Positions 17,734 to 24,576 of a DNA stretch of 41,286 nt are shown in pieces; position 1 is the first letter of the stretch; each line of letters opens with the position of its first letter. Source of the stretch: Oscillospiraceae bacterium (lineage in GTDB: Bacteria > Bacillota_A > Clostridia > Oscillospirales > Oscillospiraceae); assembly GCA_017545325.1 (NCBI GenBank), contig JAFWOX010000088.1, forward strand, positions 1 through 41,286, read 5' to 3'. The translations under genes and the position numbers were made by a program. The notes under the pieces were generated by a model that did not search any database, was not told where the DNA came from, and worked only from the letters and a program-made list of their open reading frames with translations.

Positions 17734-18022
17734 TAAAGCAATAGGGGGCGCTGTCTGCACCCCCCTTTGAGCATGCCGACAACAAATTGTCGTCATGCTT
17801 CAAATCGGACCCGCTTCGCTGGGCTCCGATTTGAGAAGGTTCACATCGCCGCTGCGCGCCTCGGCCGAACACTTCGACACTTGCGGAGATAGCAGTATTT
17901 TTGGTCAGAAATGAATTCCGCCCAAAAATGATTCCGATTTTGATTCGCACCTGCAGGTGCGAATTGCGTCAAGAGCCCGGTTCTCCATTTTAAAGCAATA
18001 GGGGGCGCTGTCTGCACCCCCC
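17734..18022. repeat. Modular intergenic repeat with two identical 32-base units
   Basis: Two identical 32-base units, TAAAGCAATAGGGGGCGCTG followed by TCTGCACCCCCC, lie at 17734-17765 and 17991-18022 in the same orientation, 257 bases apart. Each can fold as an 8-base G-C-rich stem with one G-U pair. Between them are a near-perfect hairpin (17768-17800), a perfect 9-base stem (CAAATCGGA/TCCGATTTG, from about 17801) and a perfect 22-base palindrome at 17943-17964. A shorter relative lies at 34611-34688. The stretch separates rplS from lepB and shows no real gene. Confidence 0.75.
17991..18022 (-). terminator. Probable rplS terminator within the 32-base unit
   Basis: On the minus strand GGGGGTGC, a 5-base loop and GCGCCCCC form an 8-base stem 7 bases after the rplS stop, followed by TATTGCTTTAAAAT. 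The T-run is weak, so termination efficiency is uncertain. Confidence 0.55.
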
Positions 18023-18028
18023 ATGTTT

Positions 18029-18370
18029 TTAGAGTTTTTCTTTGACCTTTGCCTTCTTGCCGACTCTGTCCCGCAGGTAATGGAGCTTGGCCCGCCGGAC
18101 CTTGCCGCGGCGGACGGTCTCGATGGACGCGATATTGGGGGAGTGGATCGGGAAGACCTTTTCATAGCCCACATTGTAGGCCACGCGGCGGACGGTGATG
18201 GTCTCGTTGATACCGCCATGCTTCCGGGCGATCACGATGCCTTCAAACACCTGAATCCGCTCCCGGTTGCCTTCCTTTACCTTAACGGAAACGCGGACCG
18301 TATCGCCCACGTTGATCTCAGGCAGCTCCGGCTTCAGATACTGATCGGAGAGCGCTTTTACCAGATCCAT
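18029..18370 (-). CDS. rplS: 50S ribosomal protein L19
   Basis: L19 is a 50S protein at the interface with the 30S subunit. The 113-residue sequence, [20 protein letters not shown] onward, contains the hallmark [26 protein letters not shown] and [24 protein letters not shown], and ends in a basic Lys-rich tail. The ATG at 18370 follows a perfect AAAGGAGG ribosome binding site; the longer open frame to 18475 covers the leader. It has its own promoter and an 89-base leader with a palindrome. It is next to lepB-rbgA-rnhB, as in many Firmicutes. Confidence 0.97.
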   Translation of the reverse strand: MDLVKALSDQYLKPELPEINVGDTVRVSVKVKEGNRERIQVFEGIVIARKHGGINETITVRRVAYNVGYEKVFPIHSPNIASIETVRRGKVRRAKLHYLRDRVGKKAKVKEKL

Positions 18371-18439
18371 ATTCTTTTTCCTCCTTTCAGAGCAGGCGTT
18401 CGTACCGCGTCTGACGGCATAGGACCACCCTTTTCCAAA

Positions 18440-18494
18440 CTGCAAGCATGCTTGCAGGCTGAGGGATTTTACCATAGTCTCCAGGGAAATGCAA
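18440..18494 (-). promoter_or_regulatory. rplS promoter and leader hairpin
   Basis: On the minus strand TTGCAT (18489-18494), a 17-base spacer and TAAAAT (18466-18471) with an upstream TGG form a strong extended -10 promoter. Transcription should start near 18459, immediately before a perfect 18-base palindrome (18440-18457, CTGCAAGCATGCTTGCAG). A 5-prime hairpin at the very start of the rplS leader resembles the arrangement of ribosomal-protein leader RNAs (an L19 leader family is known), but a match to that family could not be tested. Confidence 0.65.
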
Positions 18495-18501
18495 GCCTTT
18501 T

Positions 18502-19116
18502 TTACCGGAAAAGCTTCATTTCTCCGTCATACAGGGCGATGCGGCGGCATTTCCGGGGCGGGACCAGGCCGGAAGCCCCCAGCGCCCGGGCGACATCACC
18601 GGTGTTCACCGTGGGCTCCGCCGCCCGGAGCAGCAGGCGGAGGCTTTCCCCCTCCCGCTCCTTCACCCGGAGATGGGGAGCGATATCCAGGGGATTCGAT
18701 CCCCGCTTGGTCTTCTTCTCCACCACCAGGGGCTTTCCGGACCGGAGCAAAGCTTCCGCCCCGGCGCAGTCCCGGTGGAAAATGAGCTCCCATTCCGCCC
18801 AGGCGATCTTCCCCGCCCCCAGGCCGGGCTCCGCCGCGCTCACCACCCGCAGGCCCTCCGGCAGCACCGGATTCAGGGCGGCGGGCAGGTCCGCCGGCGC
18901 GGAGAGGAGCTGCACGTCCAGCACCTCGCACAGGCTTTCGCACCCCAGCTGCAGGGGGGCGGCGATGCTCATCTTCGGATGGGGGTTGAAGCCCTCGGAA
19001 TGCTTTACGGGGATCCCCGCCCGGACGAAAGCCCGCTGAAAGGTGCGCAGCACGTCCAGATGGGAGAGGTAGGCGGCCTTTCCCCCCTTCTCGAAGCGAA
19101 GGCGCAGCTCAGGCAT
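18502..19116 (-). CDS. DUF2344/TIGR03936 radical SAM-associated protein
   Basis: A 204-residue protein of the TIGR03936 (DUF2344) family, which is normally encoded beside, or fused to, the TIGR03960 radical SAM protein, as here. It shows the typical N-terminus [26 protein letters not shown] and the segment [18 protein letters not shown]. The molecular role is not established. Its ATG overlaps the stop of the radical SAM gene by 8 bases, so the two are co-translated. It ends 8 bases before the -35 of the rplS promoter. Confidence 0.9.
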   Translation of the reverse strand: MPELRLRFEKGGKAAYLSHLDVLRTFQRAFVRAGIPVKHSEGFNPHPKMSIAAPLQLGCESLCEVLDVQLLSAPADLPAALNPVLPEGLRVVSAAEPGLGAGKIAWAEWELIFHRDCAGAEALLRSGKPLVVEKKTKRGSNPLDIAPHLRVKEREGESLRLLLRAAEPTVNTGDVARALGASGLVPPRKCRRIALYDGEMKLFR

Positions 19117-20944
19117 TGCACTTCCCTCCCCTCAGCAGGGCCGAGGCCCCGCAGCCCAGGCACTGCTTCCGGCAGTCCGGGCTGGTCTTCCCCTCTTTTG
19201 CCAGGTGGTATTCCCGCAGGAGGTGGGCCTTGGTCACCCCGTCGTCGATCACGTCCCAGGGGAGGTATTCCTCCTCCCCCCGCTCCCGGCGGGCGTAGAA
19301 ATCCGGGTCCAGCCCTTCCTCCCGGAAGGCGGCGAGCCAGTCCTCCAGGGAGAAGAATTCCTCCCAGGCCTGGAGGCCGCCGGAGCGTTCAACCAGCCGC
19401 CGCAGCACGCCGCCCATGCGCCGGTCCCCCGCCGCCAGGGCCGCCTCCACATAGCTCACATCCTGGGCATGCCAGTTGTATACGATGGCCTTGGTGCGGA
19501 TGGCGTCCTTCAGCAGCCGCTGCCGCCGGATCAGCTCCTCCATGGAGCACTGGGGACACCACTGGAAGGGGGTCATGGGCTTGGGGATGAAAATGGAGGT
19601 GGATACGGTGATCCGCACCCCCCGGCTCCGGTTGGGGCTGGCCTCCCGCCAGGTCTGCCAGACCTTGTGGGCCAGATCCGCGATGGCCAGCACGTCCTCG
19701 TCCGTCTCCGTGGGGAGGCCCAGCATGAAATACAGCTTTACCGCGTTCCAGCCCCCGGCGAAGGCGGTGCGGCAGGAGCGGAGAAGGTCCTCCTCCGTCA
19801 CGTTCTTGTTGATCACGTCCCGCAGGCGCTGGGACCCCGCCTCCGGGGCGAAGGTGAGGCCGCTTTTCCGCACCTTCTGCACCCGCTGCATCAGGTCCAT
19901 GGAGAAGCTGTCCGCCCGGAGGGAGGGCAGGGACAGGCTCACGCTCCGGGGCTCGCACCAGTCCAGCAGCCCATCGCACAGTTCCCCCAGCTCCCGGTAA
20001 TCGCTGGTGCTGAGGGAGGTGAGGCTGATCTCCTCGTATCCCGCGTATCGGAGGCTCTCGATCCCCTGACGGATGAGGGTCTCCGCCCGCTTGGCCCGCA
20101 CCGGGCGATAGATATACCCCGCCTGGCAGAAGCGGCAGCCCCGGATGCAGCCCCGGAACAGCTCCAGCATGGTCCGGTCATGGACGATCTCCGTGGAGGG
20201 GACAATGGTATGCTCCGGGAAATAGACGGAATTCAGATCTTCGATAATGCGCTTGCGCACCCGCTCCGGGGCGCCGGAATGGGGAACAAGCCCCTTCATC
20301 CGCCCGTCCGGCAGATACTCCGGGATATACAGGGAGGGGACGTAGACCCCTTCGAGCTTCGCCGCCGCCTCCAGGAAGGCGGCCTTGGTCCAGCCCTCCT
20401 CCTTGGCCCGCATGAGCAGGGCGGTCACCTCCCGGTCCGCCTCCTCCCCTTCCCCGATAACGCACAGGTCCAGGAAATCCGCCATGGGCTCCGGGTTATA
20501 CATGCAGGCGCCCCCGGCGAAGACGATGGGAGTGAGCTCCTTCCGGTCCGCGCTCTTCAGGGGGATGCCCGCCAGCTCCAGCATATCCAGGATGCCGGGA
20601 AAGCTCATCTCATACCCCACGGAAAAGCCGATCAGGTCGAAATCCTTCACCGGGTCCCCGCTCTCCAGGGCGAAAAGGGGCAGCCCCGCCTTCCGCAGCT
20701 CCTCCCCCATATCCCGCCAGGGCTCGAACACCCGCTCGCACCAGACCCCGTCCATCCCGTTCAGCACCCCGTACAGGATCCGCAGGCCCAGGTTGGACAT
20801 GCCGATCTCATAGGTATCGGGAAAGCAGAGGGCGAAGCGCAGGCGCACGTCCGCTTTATTCTTCTTGATCTCCCCGTATTCCCCGCCGGTGTACCGGGCG
20901 GGCTTCTGTACCCGGGGCAGAATGGCTTCCAGTTCAGGCCTCAT
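19109..20944 (-). CDS. TIGR03960 B12-binding-domain radical SAM protein
   Basis: A 611-residue iron-sulfur enzyme of the TIGR03960 family. Residues 1-180 resemble a degenerate cobalamin-binding Rossmann domain (IGMSNLGLRIL, FAGGACMYNPEP). The radical SAM cluster CxxxCxxC is Cys266, Cys270 and Cys273 (RGCIRGCRFCQAGYI). The C-terminus adds a Cys-rich tail (CRKQCLGCGAS) that could bind another cluster. The substrate is unknown. The ATG at 20944 is chosen because a GGGAG site precedes it and the family N-terminus starts there; a 19-codon extension is unlikely. It has a promoter at 20997-21026 and is co-translated with the DUF2344 gene. Confidence 0.92.
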   Translation of the reverse strand: MRPELEAILPRVQKPARYTGGEYGEIKKNKADVRLRFALCFPDTYEIGMSNLGLRILYGVLNGMDGVWCERVFEPWRDMGEELRKAGLPLFALESGDPVKDFDLIGFSVGYEMSFPGILDMLELAGIPLKSADRKELTPIVFAGGACMYNPEPMADFLDLCVIGEGEEADREVTALLMRAKEEGWTKAAFLEAAAKLEGVYVPSLYIPEYLPDGRMKGLVPHSGAPERVRKRIIEDLNSVYFPEHTIVPSTEIVHDRTMLELFRGCIRGCRFCQAGYIYRPVRAKRAETLIRQGIESLRYAGYEEISLTSLSTSDYRELGELCDGLLDWCEPRSVSLSLPSLRADSFSMDLMQRVQKVRKSGLTFAPEAGSQRLRDVINKNVTEEDLLRSCRTAFAGGWNAVKLYFMLGLPTETDEDVLAIADLAHKVWQTWREASPNRSRGVRITVSTSIFIPKPMTPFQWCPQCSMEELIRRQRLLKDAIRTKAIVYNWHAQDVSYVEAALAAGDRRMGGVLRRLVERSGGLQAWEEFFSLEDWLAAFREEGLDPDFYARRERGEEEYLPWDVIDDGVTKAHLLREYHLAKEGKTSPDCRKQCLGCGASALLRGGKCNA

Positions 20945-20996
20945 GATTCGCTCTACTCCCTTGGCAGGGGAGCCCTTCGCTCCCCGGAATCGGCTT

Positions 20997-21026
20997 ATCA
21001 TAACATGACCTGCCGGGAGAAATCAA
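20997..21026 (-). promoter_or_regulatory. Promoter of the radical SAM-DUF2344 pair
   Basis: On the minus strand TTGATT (21021-21026), an 18-base spacer and TATGAT (20997-21002) with an upstream TGT. It lies about 53 bases before the radical SAM start; a GGGGAGC/GCTCCCC hairpin falls in the leader. Confidence 0.65.
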
Positions 21027-21050
21027 CCGGGATACCTGTCCCGGAGGGGA

Positions 21051-21094
21051 AAGAAAACATCGGGTCCGGACGCATGTACGTCTTGGGACCCGAT
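21051..21094 (-). terminator. Terminator after the small lipoprotein gene
   Basis: On the minus strand a perfect 9-base stem, ATCGGGTCC with GGACCCGAT (21086-21094 and 21059-21067), encloses an inner GACG/CGTC stem and is followed by GTTTTCTTT. It lies about 40 bases past the stop at 21136. Confidence 0.75.
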
Positions 21095-21135
21095 ATCCTT
21101 TCAGCTGCAGGTCAGCGAGGACAGATGATACTTCT

Positions 21136-21681
21136 TTATGCGATCTCTCCCCTGCTGATGTTATACCCTGTGGCGTCGATTTCCAGCACCGCCATGCCGC
21201 TGTCCAGGTCGGTGGCAAAGGAAGCCTTATAAAGGTACTTCAGCGCCGTCCCTTCTCCAACGCTCTCTGCGCTGTGCCAATACCAGTTTTCCTCCGGAGC
21301 TTCCAGATCGCTGCCGGAGGCGGTGTGATAGTATGGATCCCGCTCGCCGAGCGTTTTTTCAAGCTCCGCGACAAGCGCAGACTGATCAAAGCCGTCGGGA
21401 AAGAAGAAGGTCACGCCGTTGAGCATCGTGCCAGATACGCCTCGTACGAAATAAAACCTTGCCTGCGCCTTCTGTCCGCAGAGCTCAGCATGGTCCACGG
21501 CTATTACGGACCCGTCAGCACTTACTGAAGCGCTTCTGTCCAACACCCTTTTGACCTCGTCCATCGAGGATCCCCATTTCGCGCCGCTCACGCTGTAATC
21601 CGCCGCCGAAACAGAGAGTCTGCATGTCCGGGTTCCGCAGGCGCACAGGAACAGGAGTGCCGCTGCCAGCGCCTGGATCAT
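21136..21681 (-). CDS. Lipoprotein of unknown function
   Basis: A predicted 181-residue exported lipoprotein. The N-terminus is a hydrophobic stretch ending in LCAC, with Cys15 as the likely lipidated residue. The mature part has two similar-looking halves: SVSGAKWGSSMDEVKRVLD, then GVTFFFPDGFDQSALVAELEKTLGERD. A motif of the type W-G-x-S-x-x-E-V-K is seen in various small Clostridial lipoproteins that I cannot name. The start at 21681 is uncertain because no good ribosome binding site precedes it; an earlier in-frame ATG at 21732 would add basic residues but overlaps the upstream gene. It follows the secreted protein gene by 19 bases and is followed by a terminator. Confidence 0.62.
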   Translation of the reverse strand: MIQALAAALLFLCACGTRTCRLSVSAADYSVSGAKWGSSMDEVKRVLDRSASVSADGSVIAVDHAELCGQKAQARFYFVRGVSGTMLNGVTFFFPDGFDQSALVAELEKTLGERDPYYHTASGSDLEAPEENWYWHSAESVGEGTALKYLYKASFATDLDSGMAVLEIDATGYNISRGEIA

Positions 21682-21700
21682 ACGCCGCTTGAACGTCAGC

Positions 21701-22456
21701 TTAAAAAAGGTATATGCATTCGGGGGGAACATAACCCGCGCTTGTTGTAATCGTGACATATAGTGCACCGCCTCCATTCATGACTCCTGTCGTTCTCAAG
21801 CCATAGCCGCTATCCAGCGTTTTATAATCCGCATATTGAATGTTTGCATATGGATTCGACACCGCAATTTCTGCACAATAGGGAGGATTCATTGGGTATG
21901 GGCTAACCGCCCCTGTATTGATGTTCAGCAAACAACCTTCAGCCTGAAATTGTACATTAAGTGACGTTATGTAATCGGTACCGCTTTGATGCCAAAATGC
22001 AATCACGCCATAAAGCAGCATATAGTTTGAGGTCGAACCAGAATAGTAGGCTTGGGCAACTACAGTAGTGGTCAATTCAGGATACACGGTTAGCCATCCG
22101 GAACTTCTATCTGTCTTATCTGCTCTGTAGTTTAGTTCGGCAGGGATTGCTGATCCGTTAGCATTATCGTATAGCAGAATAATGCTTCTCTCGGTTATAC
22201 CATCAGCCAAAGGATTGATTACATCGATATACTGTCGCTTAATCATTGTATCAGTAACTGAATCATACTGATTATAACTCTTGACGCTTATCTGAGTATC
22301 TTTCCCCACGGTTATACCACTTTGTTCAACGAATGAATCTATTGTCTGTTCGACATCGTTTGCTGTAATGCTTAATGACAATATGCTCAAGGAAAACACG
22401 ATTGCCAGAATCAAAGAAATACTGCGTTTTTTATTGATAGTCTCCTTTCCTCTCAT
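21701..22456 (-). CDS. Secreted protein of unknown function, AT-rich
   Basis: A predicted 251-residue secreted protein. Residues 5-32 form a signal peptide (basic KKRS, then a long hydrophobic run ending near SITA), and the rest looks like a soluble beta-rich domain with few charged clusters. I recognise no family. Base composition is clearly lower in GC than the neighbouring genes, with AT-ending codons common, which suggests recent acquisition. The ATG at 22456 is preferred over a TTG at 22486; neither has a strong ribosome binding site. A good promoter lies about 300 bases upstream (22760-22788). The lipoprotein gene follows at once, so the two may be co-transcribed. Confidence 0.65.
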   Translation of the reverse strand: MRGKETINKKRSISLILAIVFSLSILSLSITANDVEQTIDSFVEQSGITVGKDTQISVKSYNQYDSVTDTMIKRQYIDVINPLADGITERSIILLYDNANGSAIPAELNYRADKTDRSSGWLTVYPELTTTVVAQAYYSGSTSNYMLLYGVIAFWHQSGTDYITSLNVQFQAEGCLLNINTGAVSPYPMNPPYCAEIAVSNPYANIQYADYKTLDSGYGLRTTGVMNGGGALYVTITTSAGYVPPECIYLF

Positions 22457-22529
22457 CGTCAAATCAACTCTTTCATCGGTCATCAACTGGGATATTCCGC
22501 TGTACGCTGCTCTTGATTCCTCTCCAGTT

Positions 22530-22730
22530 TCAGCTGCTCCGAATAAGCGGGGTTGTCTCAGAGCTCACGTCATTGCTGCTGCCATACACCTTCAAAACAC
22601 TGGTCATATCGCTGAATACCCAAGCTTCCTTCCGGCCCTGCCCGGAATGTGCCTGAGTCTGGCCGGGTCGCCGGACACGCCTTTCCGCTTCAGAGGTCCC
22701 TGGCGGCGCCGATCGGTTTCCCCAGTTCAC
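22530..22730 (-). CDS. Possible small ORF, 66 residues, unknown
   Basis: A GTG-started frame of 66 codons lies 30 bases downstream of the promoter at 22760-22788. A GGAAGGA ribosome binding site sits 8 bases before the GTG, which is the main reason to list it. The protein is Arg/Gly-rich at first (RRVRRPGQ), then reads KEAWVFSDMTSVLKVYGSS; no family was recognised. It is more GC-rich than the secreted protein gene after it. It could be a leader peptide, a remnant of a larger gene, or chance. Confidence 0.32.
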   Translation of the reverse strand: MNWGNRSAPPGTSEAERRVRRPGQTQAHSGQGRKEAWVFSDMTSVLKVYGSSNDVSSETTPLIRSS

Positions 22731-22759
22731 GTCGTCTATCCTTCCAGTACCCCAAGATT

Positions 22760-22788
22760 AATATATATGTAATCGATTAGTAATGCAA
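22760..22788 (-). promoter_or_regulatory. Promoter of the AT-rich patch
   Basis: On the minus strand TTGCAT (22783-22788), a 17-base spacer and TATATT (22760-22765). It leaves a leader of about 300 bases before the secreted protein gene, within which the small ORF at 22530-22730 lies. The surrounding 22745-22870 is very AT-rich and otherwise shows nothing recognisable. Confidence 0.6.
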
Positions 22789-22908
22789 TATTCAATTTTT
22801 TAAATAGTTGAGAAAACCATCGATTTCGTAGAAACGCCCAAAAATCGCCCGACCCAATGTGCAGGTTGACGATTCGATTCTTTTCAACCGCTCCCCGGCT
22901 CCGCGCCT

Positions 22909-23499
22909 TCACCCTTTCCTCACCCGGCGGACCAGGAGCCAGGCGCTCCACAGGAGCCAGTCCGGCCTGCCCTTCAGCCCCAGGAGGAGGAACAGGAGGA
23001 TGCAGACCCAGTCCAGCGCCGAAGAGATCCGCTCCGCCGGGACCGGGCCCAGGGCCAGGACCGCCAGACTGCGCAGCAGCCTGCCCCCATCCAGGCAGGA
23101 GGCGGGGAGAAGGTTCATGCCGGAGAGGGCCAGGCTGGTCTCCCCCCAGAGGCGCAGAAGGGGTTCGGCCCTTCCCCGGAGGGCGAGGGCCAGGAGCAGG
23201 CCCGCCGCCGGCCCCGCCAGAGTGCGCAGGAGCTCCCTGCCCTCGGTCTCCGCCGGAGGACAGCGGAGGCAGAGCCCCGCGAGATCCATCCGCAGGGCCC
23301 GGGGCAGCTGACCCAGCCCCAGAAGGGCGAAAGCATGGCCCAGCTCATGGACCGCCGCCGCCAGCACGAGGGCAGCCAGGGTCTCCCCGCCCCAGAGGAA
23401 CCAGGTGAGGGTCAGGAGCAGCAGAAAGTCCCCGGTGAGCTCCAGCCGGAAGGGTTCCCCCCTCCCGCTGCCCCCGGGTTTCGACATTTCGTTTGACAT
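22909..23499 (-). CDS. Site-2 protease (M50) family membrane metalloprotease
   Basis: A 196-residue polytopic membrane protein of the M50/site-2 protease family, close in size to SpoIVFB-like enzymes. The zinc-binding HELGH lies at 51-55 inside a hydrophobic helix (AAAVHELGHAFALL), and the third ligand is in the C-terminal SCLDGGRLL (Asp137), where many members have NxxPxxxLDG. Four to five membrane segments are visible. Function could be sporulation-related proteolysis or another intramembrane cleavage; no spoIVFA-type partner is adjacent. The ATG at 23499 gives a normal N-terminus; the long frame continuing to 24492 is antisense to the recombinase gene and is rejected. It is divergent from xer. 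Confidence 0.83.
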   Translation of the reverse strand: MSNEMSKPGGSGRGEPFRLELTGDFLLLLTLTWFLWGGETLAALVLAAAVHELGHAFALLGLGQLPRALRMDLAGLCLRCPPAETEGRELLRTLAGPAAGLLLALALRGRAEPLLRLWGETSLALSGMNLLPASCLDGGRLLRSLAVLALGPVPAERISSALDWVCILLFLLLGLKGRPDWLLWSAWLLVRRVRKG

Positions 23500-23523
23500 G
23501 CTCTGCCGTTCTGCTATATTATA
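23493..23523. promoter_or_regulatory. Divergent promoter region between the M50 gene and xer
   Basis: Plus strand: a perfect TTGACA (23493-23498) with TATATT at 16 bases (23515-23520) or TATTAT at 18 bases (23517-23522), reading into xer. Minus strand: TATAAT (23518-23523) with only a weak -35, reading into the M50 gene with a leader of about 12 bases. The two -10 regions overlap, so transcription in the two directions may compete. Confidence 0.6.
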
Positions 23524-23568
23524 CATAGTTATCATGGCGGAATCATTGCTTGGCGATCGGGGTGCGGA

Positions 23569-24576
23569 ATGGACTATCGGGACGAGGCGCCGGAGATCCT
23601 CCGGGATTTTCTCCAGTATCATGAGGTGGTGAAGGGGCATTCCCAGGCCACCATCGACGAATACTATCTGGACCTGCGCACCTTTTTCCGCTTTCTGAAG
23701 CTCCGGCGGGGGCTGGTGCCCAGGGATGCGGACTTTGCCTCCATCCCCATCGGGGACGTGGACGTTCCCATGCTGGCCGCGGTGACCAAGGGGGAGGTCT
23801 ACGACTTCCTCAGCTTCCTCAGCCGGGACCGGGTGCGGCAGCAGCGCTCCCGGGAGGCAGAATACGGCCTCTCCGCCGTATCCCGGGCCAGGAAGCTGGC
23901 CACCCTGAAATCCCTGTACCAATACCTGACGGTAAAAACGGGCAAGCTGGAGAAGAACCCCCTGGAGGGCTTCGACACCCCCAAGACCCGCCGGGCCCTG
24001 CCCAAGTATCTGACTTTGGAGGAGAGCCGTGCTCTCCTCCGCAGCGTGGGGGGGCGGAACAGGGAGCGGGACCGGTGCATCCTGACCATCTTCCTGAACT
24101 GCGGCCTGCGGATCAGCGAGCTCACGGGGCTGAACCTTTCCGACGTGACCGGGGACCAGCTCCGGGTCCTGGGCAAAGGGGGCAAGGAACGGGTTGTATT
24201 CCTGAACGACAGCGCCCGGGAGGCCATCGACAGCTATCTTGCCCTGCGGCCCAAGGAGGCGGCGACCCCCGCCCTGTTCCTCTCCGAGCGGGGGGATCGG
24301 ATCACCCGGAGCACCGTTCACCGGCTGGTGAAGGTCCATCTGGGGGAGGCGGGGCTGAGCCAGGAGGGCTTTTCCTCCCATAAGCTGCGGCATACCGCCG
24401 CCACCCTCATGCTCCATAACGGGGTGGATGTGCGCACCCTTCAGGAGCTGCTGGGCCATGAGCACCTGAATACCACGGAGATCTATACCCATGTGGAAAG
24501 CACGGACCTGCGCCAGGCGGCGGAAGCCAGCCCCCTGTCCTCGTTCAGGCCGGAAGAGGAGGAAGAGGAAGAATAA
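23569..24576 (+). CDS. Tyrosine recombinase of the XerC/XerD type
   Basis: A 335-residue site-specific tyrosine recombinase. Residues 1-120 form the SAM-like core-binding domain, and the catalytic domain shows all signature residues: Arg181 (CGLRISELTGL), a Lys in GKGGKER at about 203-206, His271 and Arg274 (SSHKLRHTAA), His297 (LGHEHL) and the nucleophile Tyr306 (TEIYTHV). It ends in a run of seven Glu. It resembles chromosomal Xer enzymes that resolve dimers at dif rather than an integron or phage integrase, but no dif-like site was recognised. The stop overlaps the start of the MBOAT gene (TAATG), an unusual coupling for a recombinase. Confidence 0.92.
   Translation: MDYRDEAPEILRDFLQYHEVVKGHSQATIDEYYLDLRTFFRFLKLRRGLVPRDADFASIPIGDVDVPMLAAVTKGEVYDFLSFLSRDRVRQQRSREAEYGLSAVSRARKLATLKSLYQYLTVKTGKLEKNPLEGFDTPKTRRALPKYLTLEESRALLRSVGGRNRERDRCILTIFLNCGLRISELTGLNLSDVTGDQLRVLGKGGKERVVFLNDSAREAIDSYLALRPKEAATPALFLSERGDRITRSTVHRLVKVHLGEAGLSQEGFSSHKLRHTAATLMLHNGVDVRTLQELLGHEHLNTTEIYTHVESTDLRQAAEASPLSSFRPEEEEEEE

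Noticed and set aside
17705..17950. N-terminal extension of lepB
   Set aside because: It reads through the palindromic repeat; the ATG at 17704 has a proper ribosome binding site and the usual signal peptidase start.
19205..21232. A 675-codon plus-strand frame opposite the radical SAM gene
   Set aside because: It is antisense to a gene with clear catalytic motifs and has no domain of its own.
22909..24492. A 527-codon minus-strand frame that includes the M50 protease
   Set aside because: Its first 330 codons are antisense to xer; only the part from the ATG at 23499 matches a protein family.
23569..24576. A phage or integrative element integrase
   Set aside because: The recombinase resembles chromosomal Xer proteins; there is no tRNA attachment site, excisionase or phage gene nearby.
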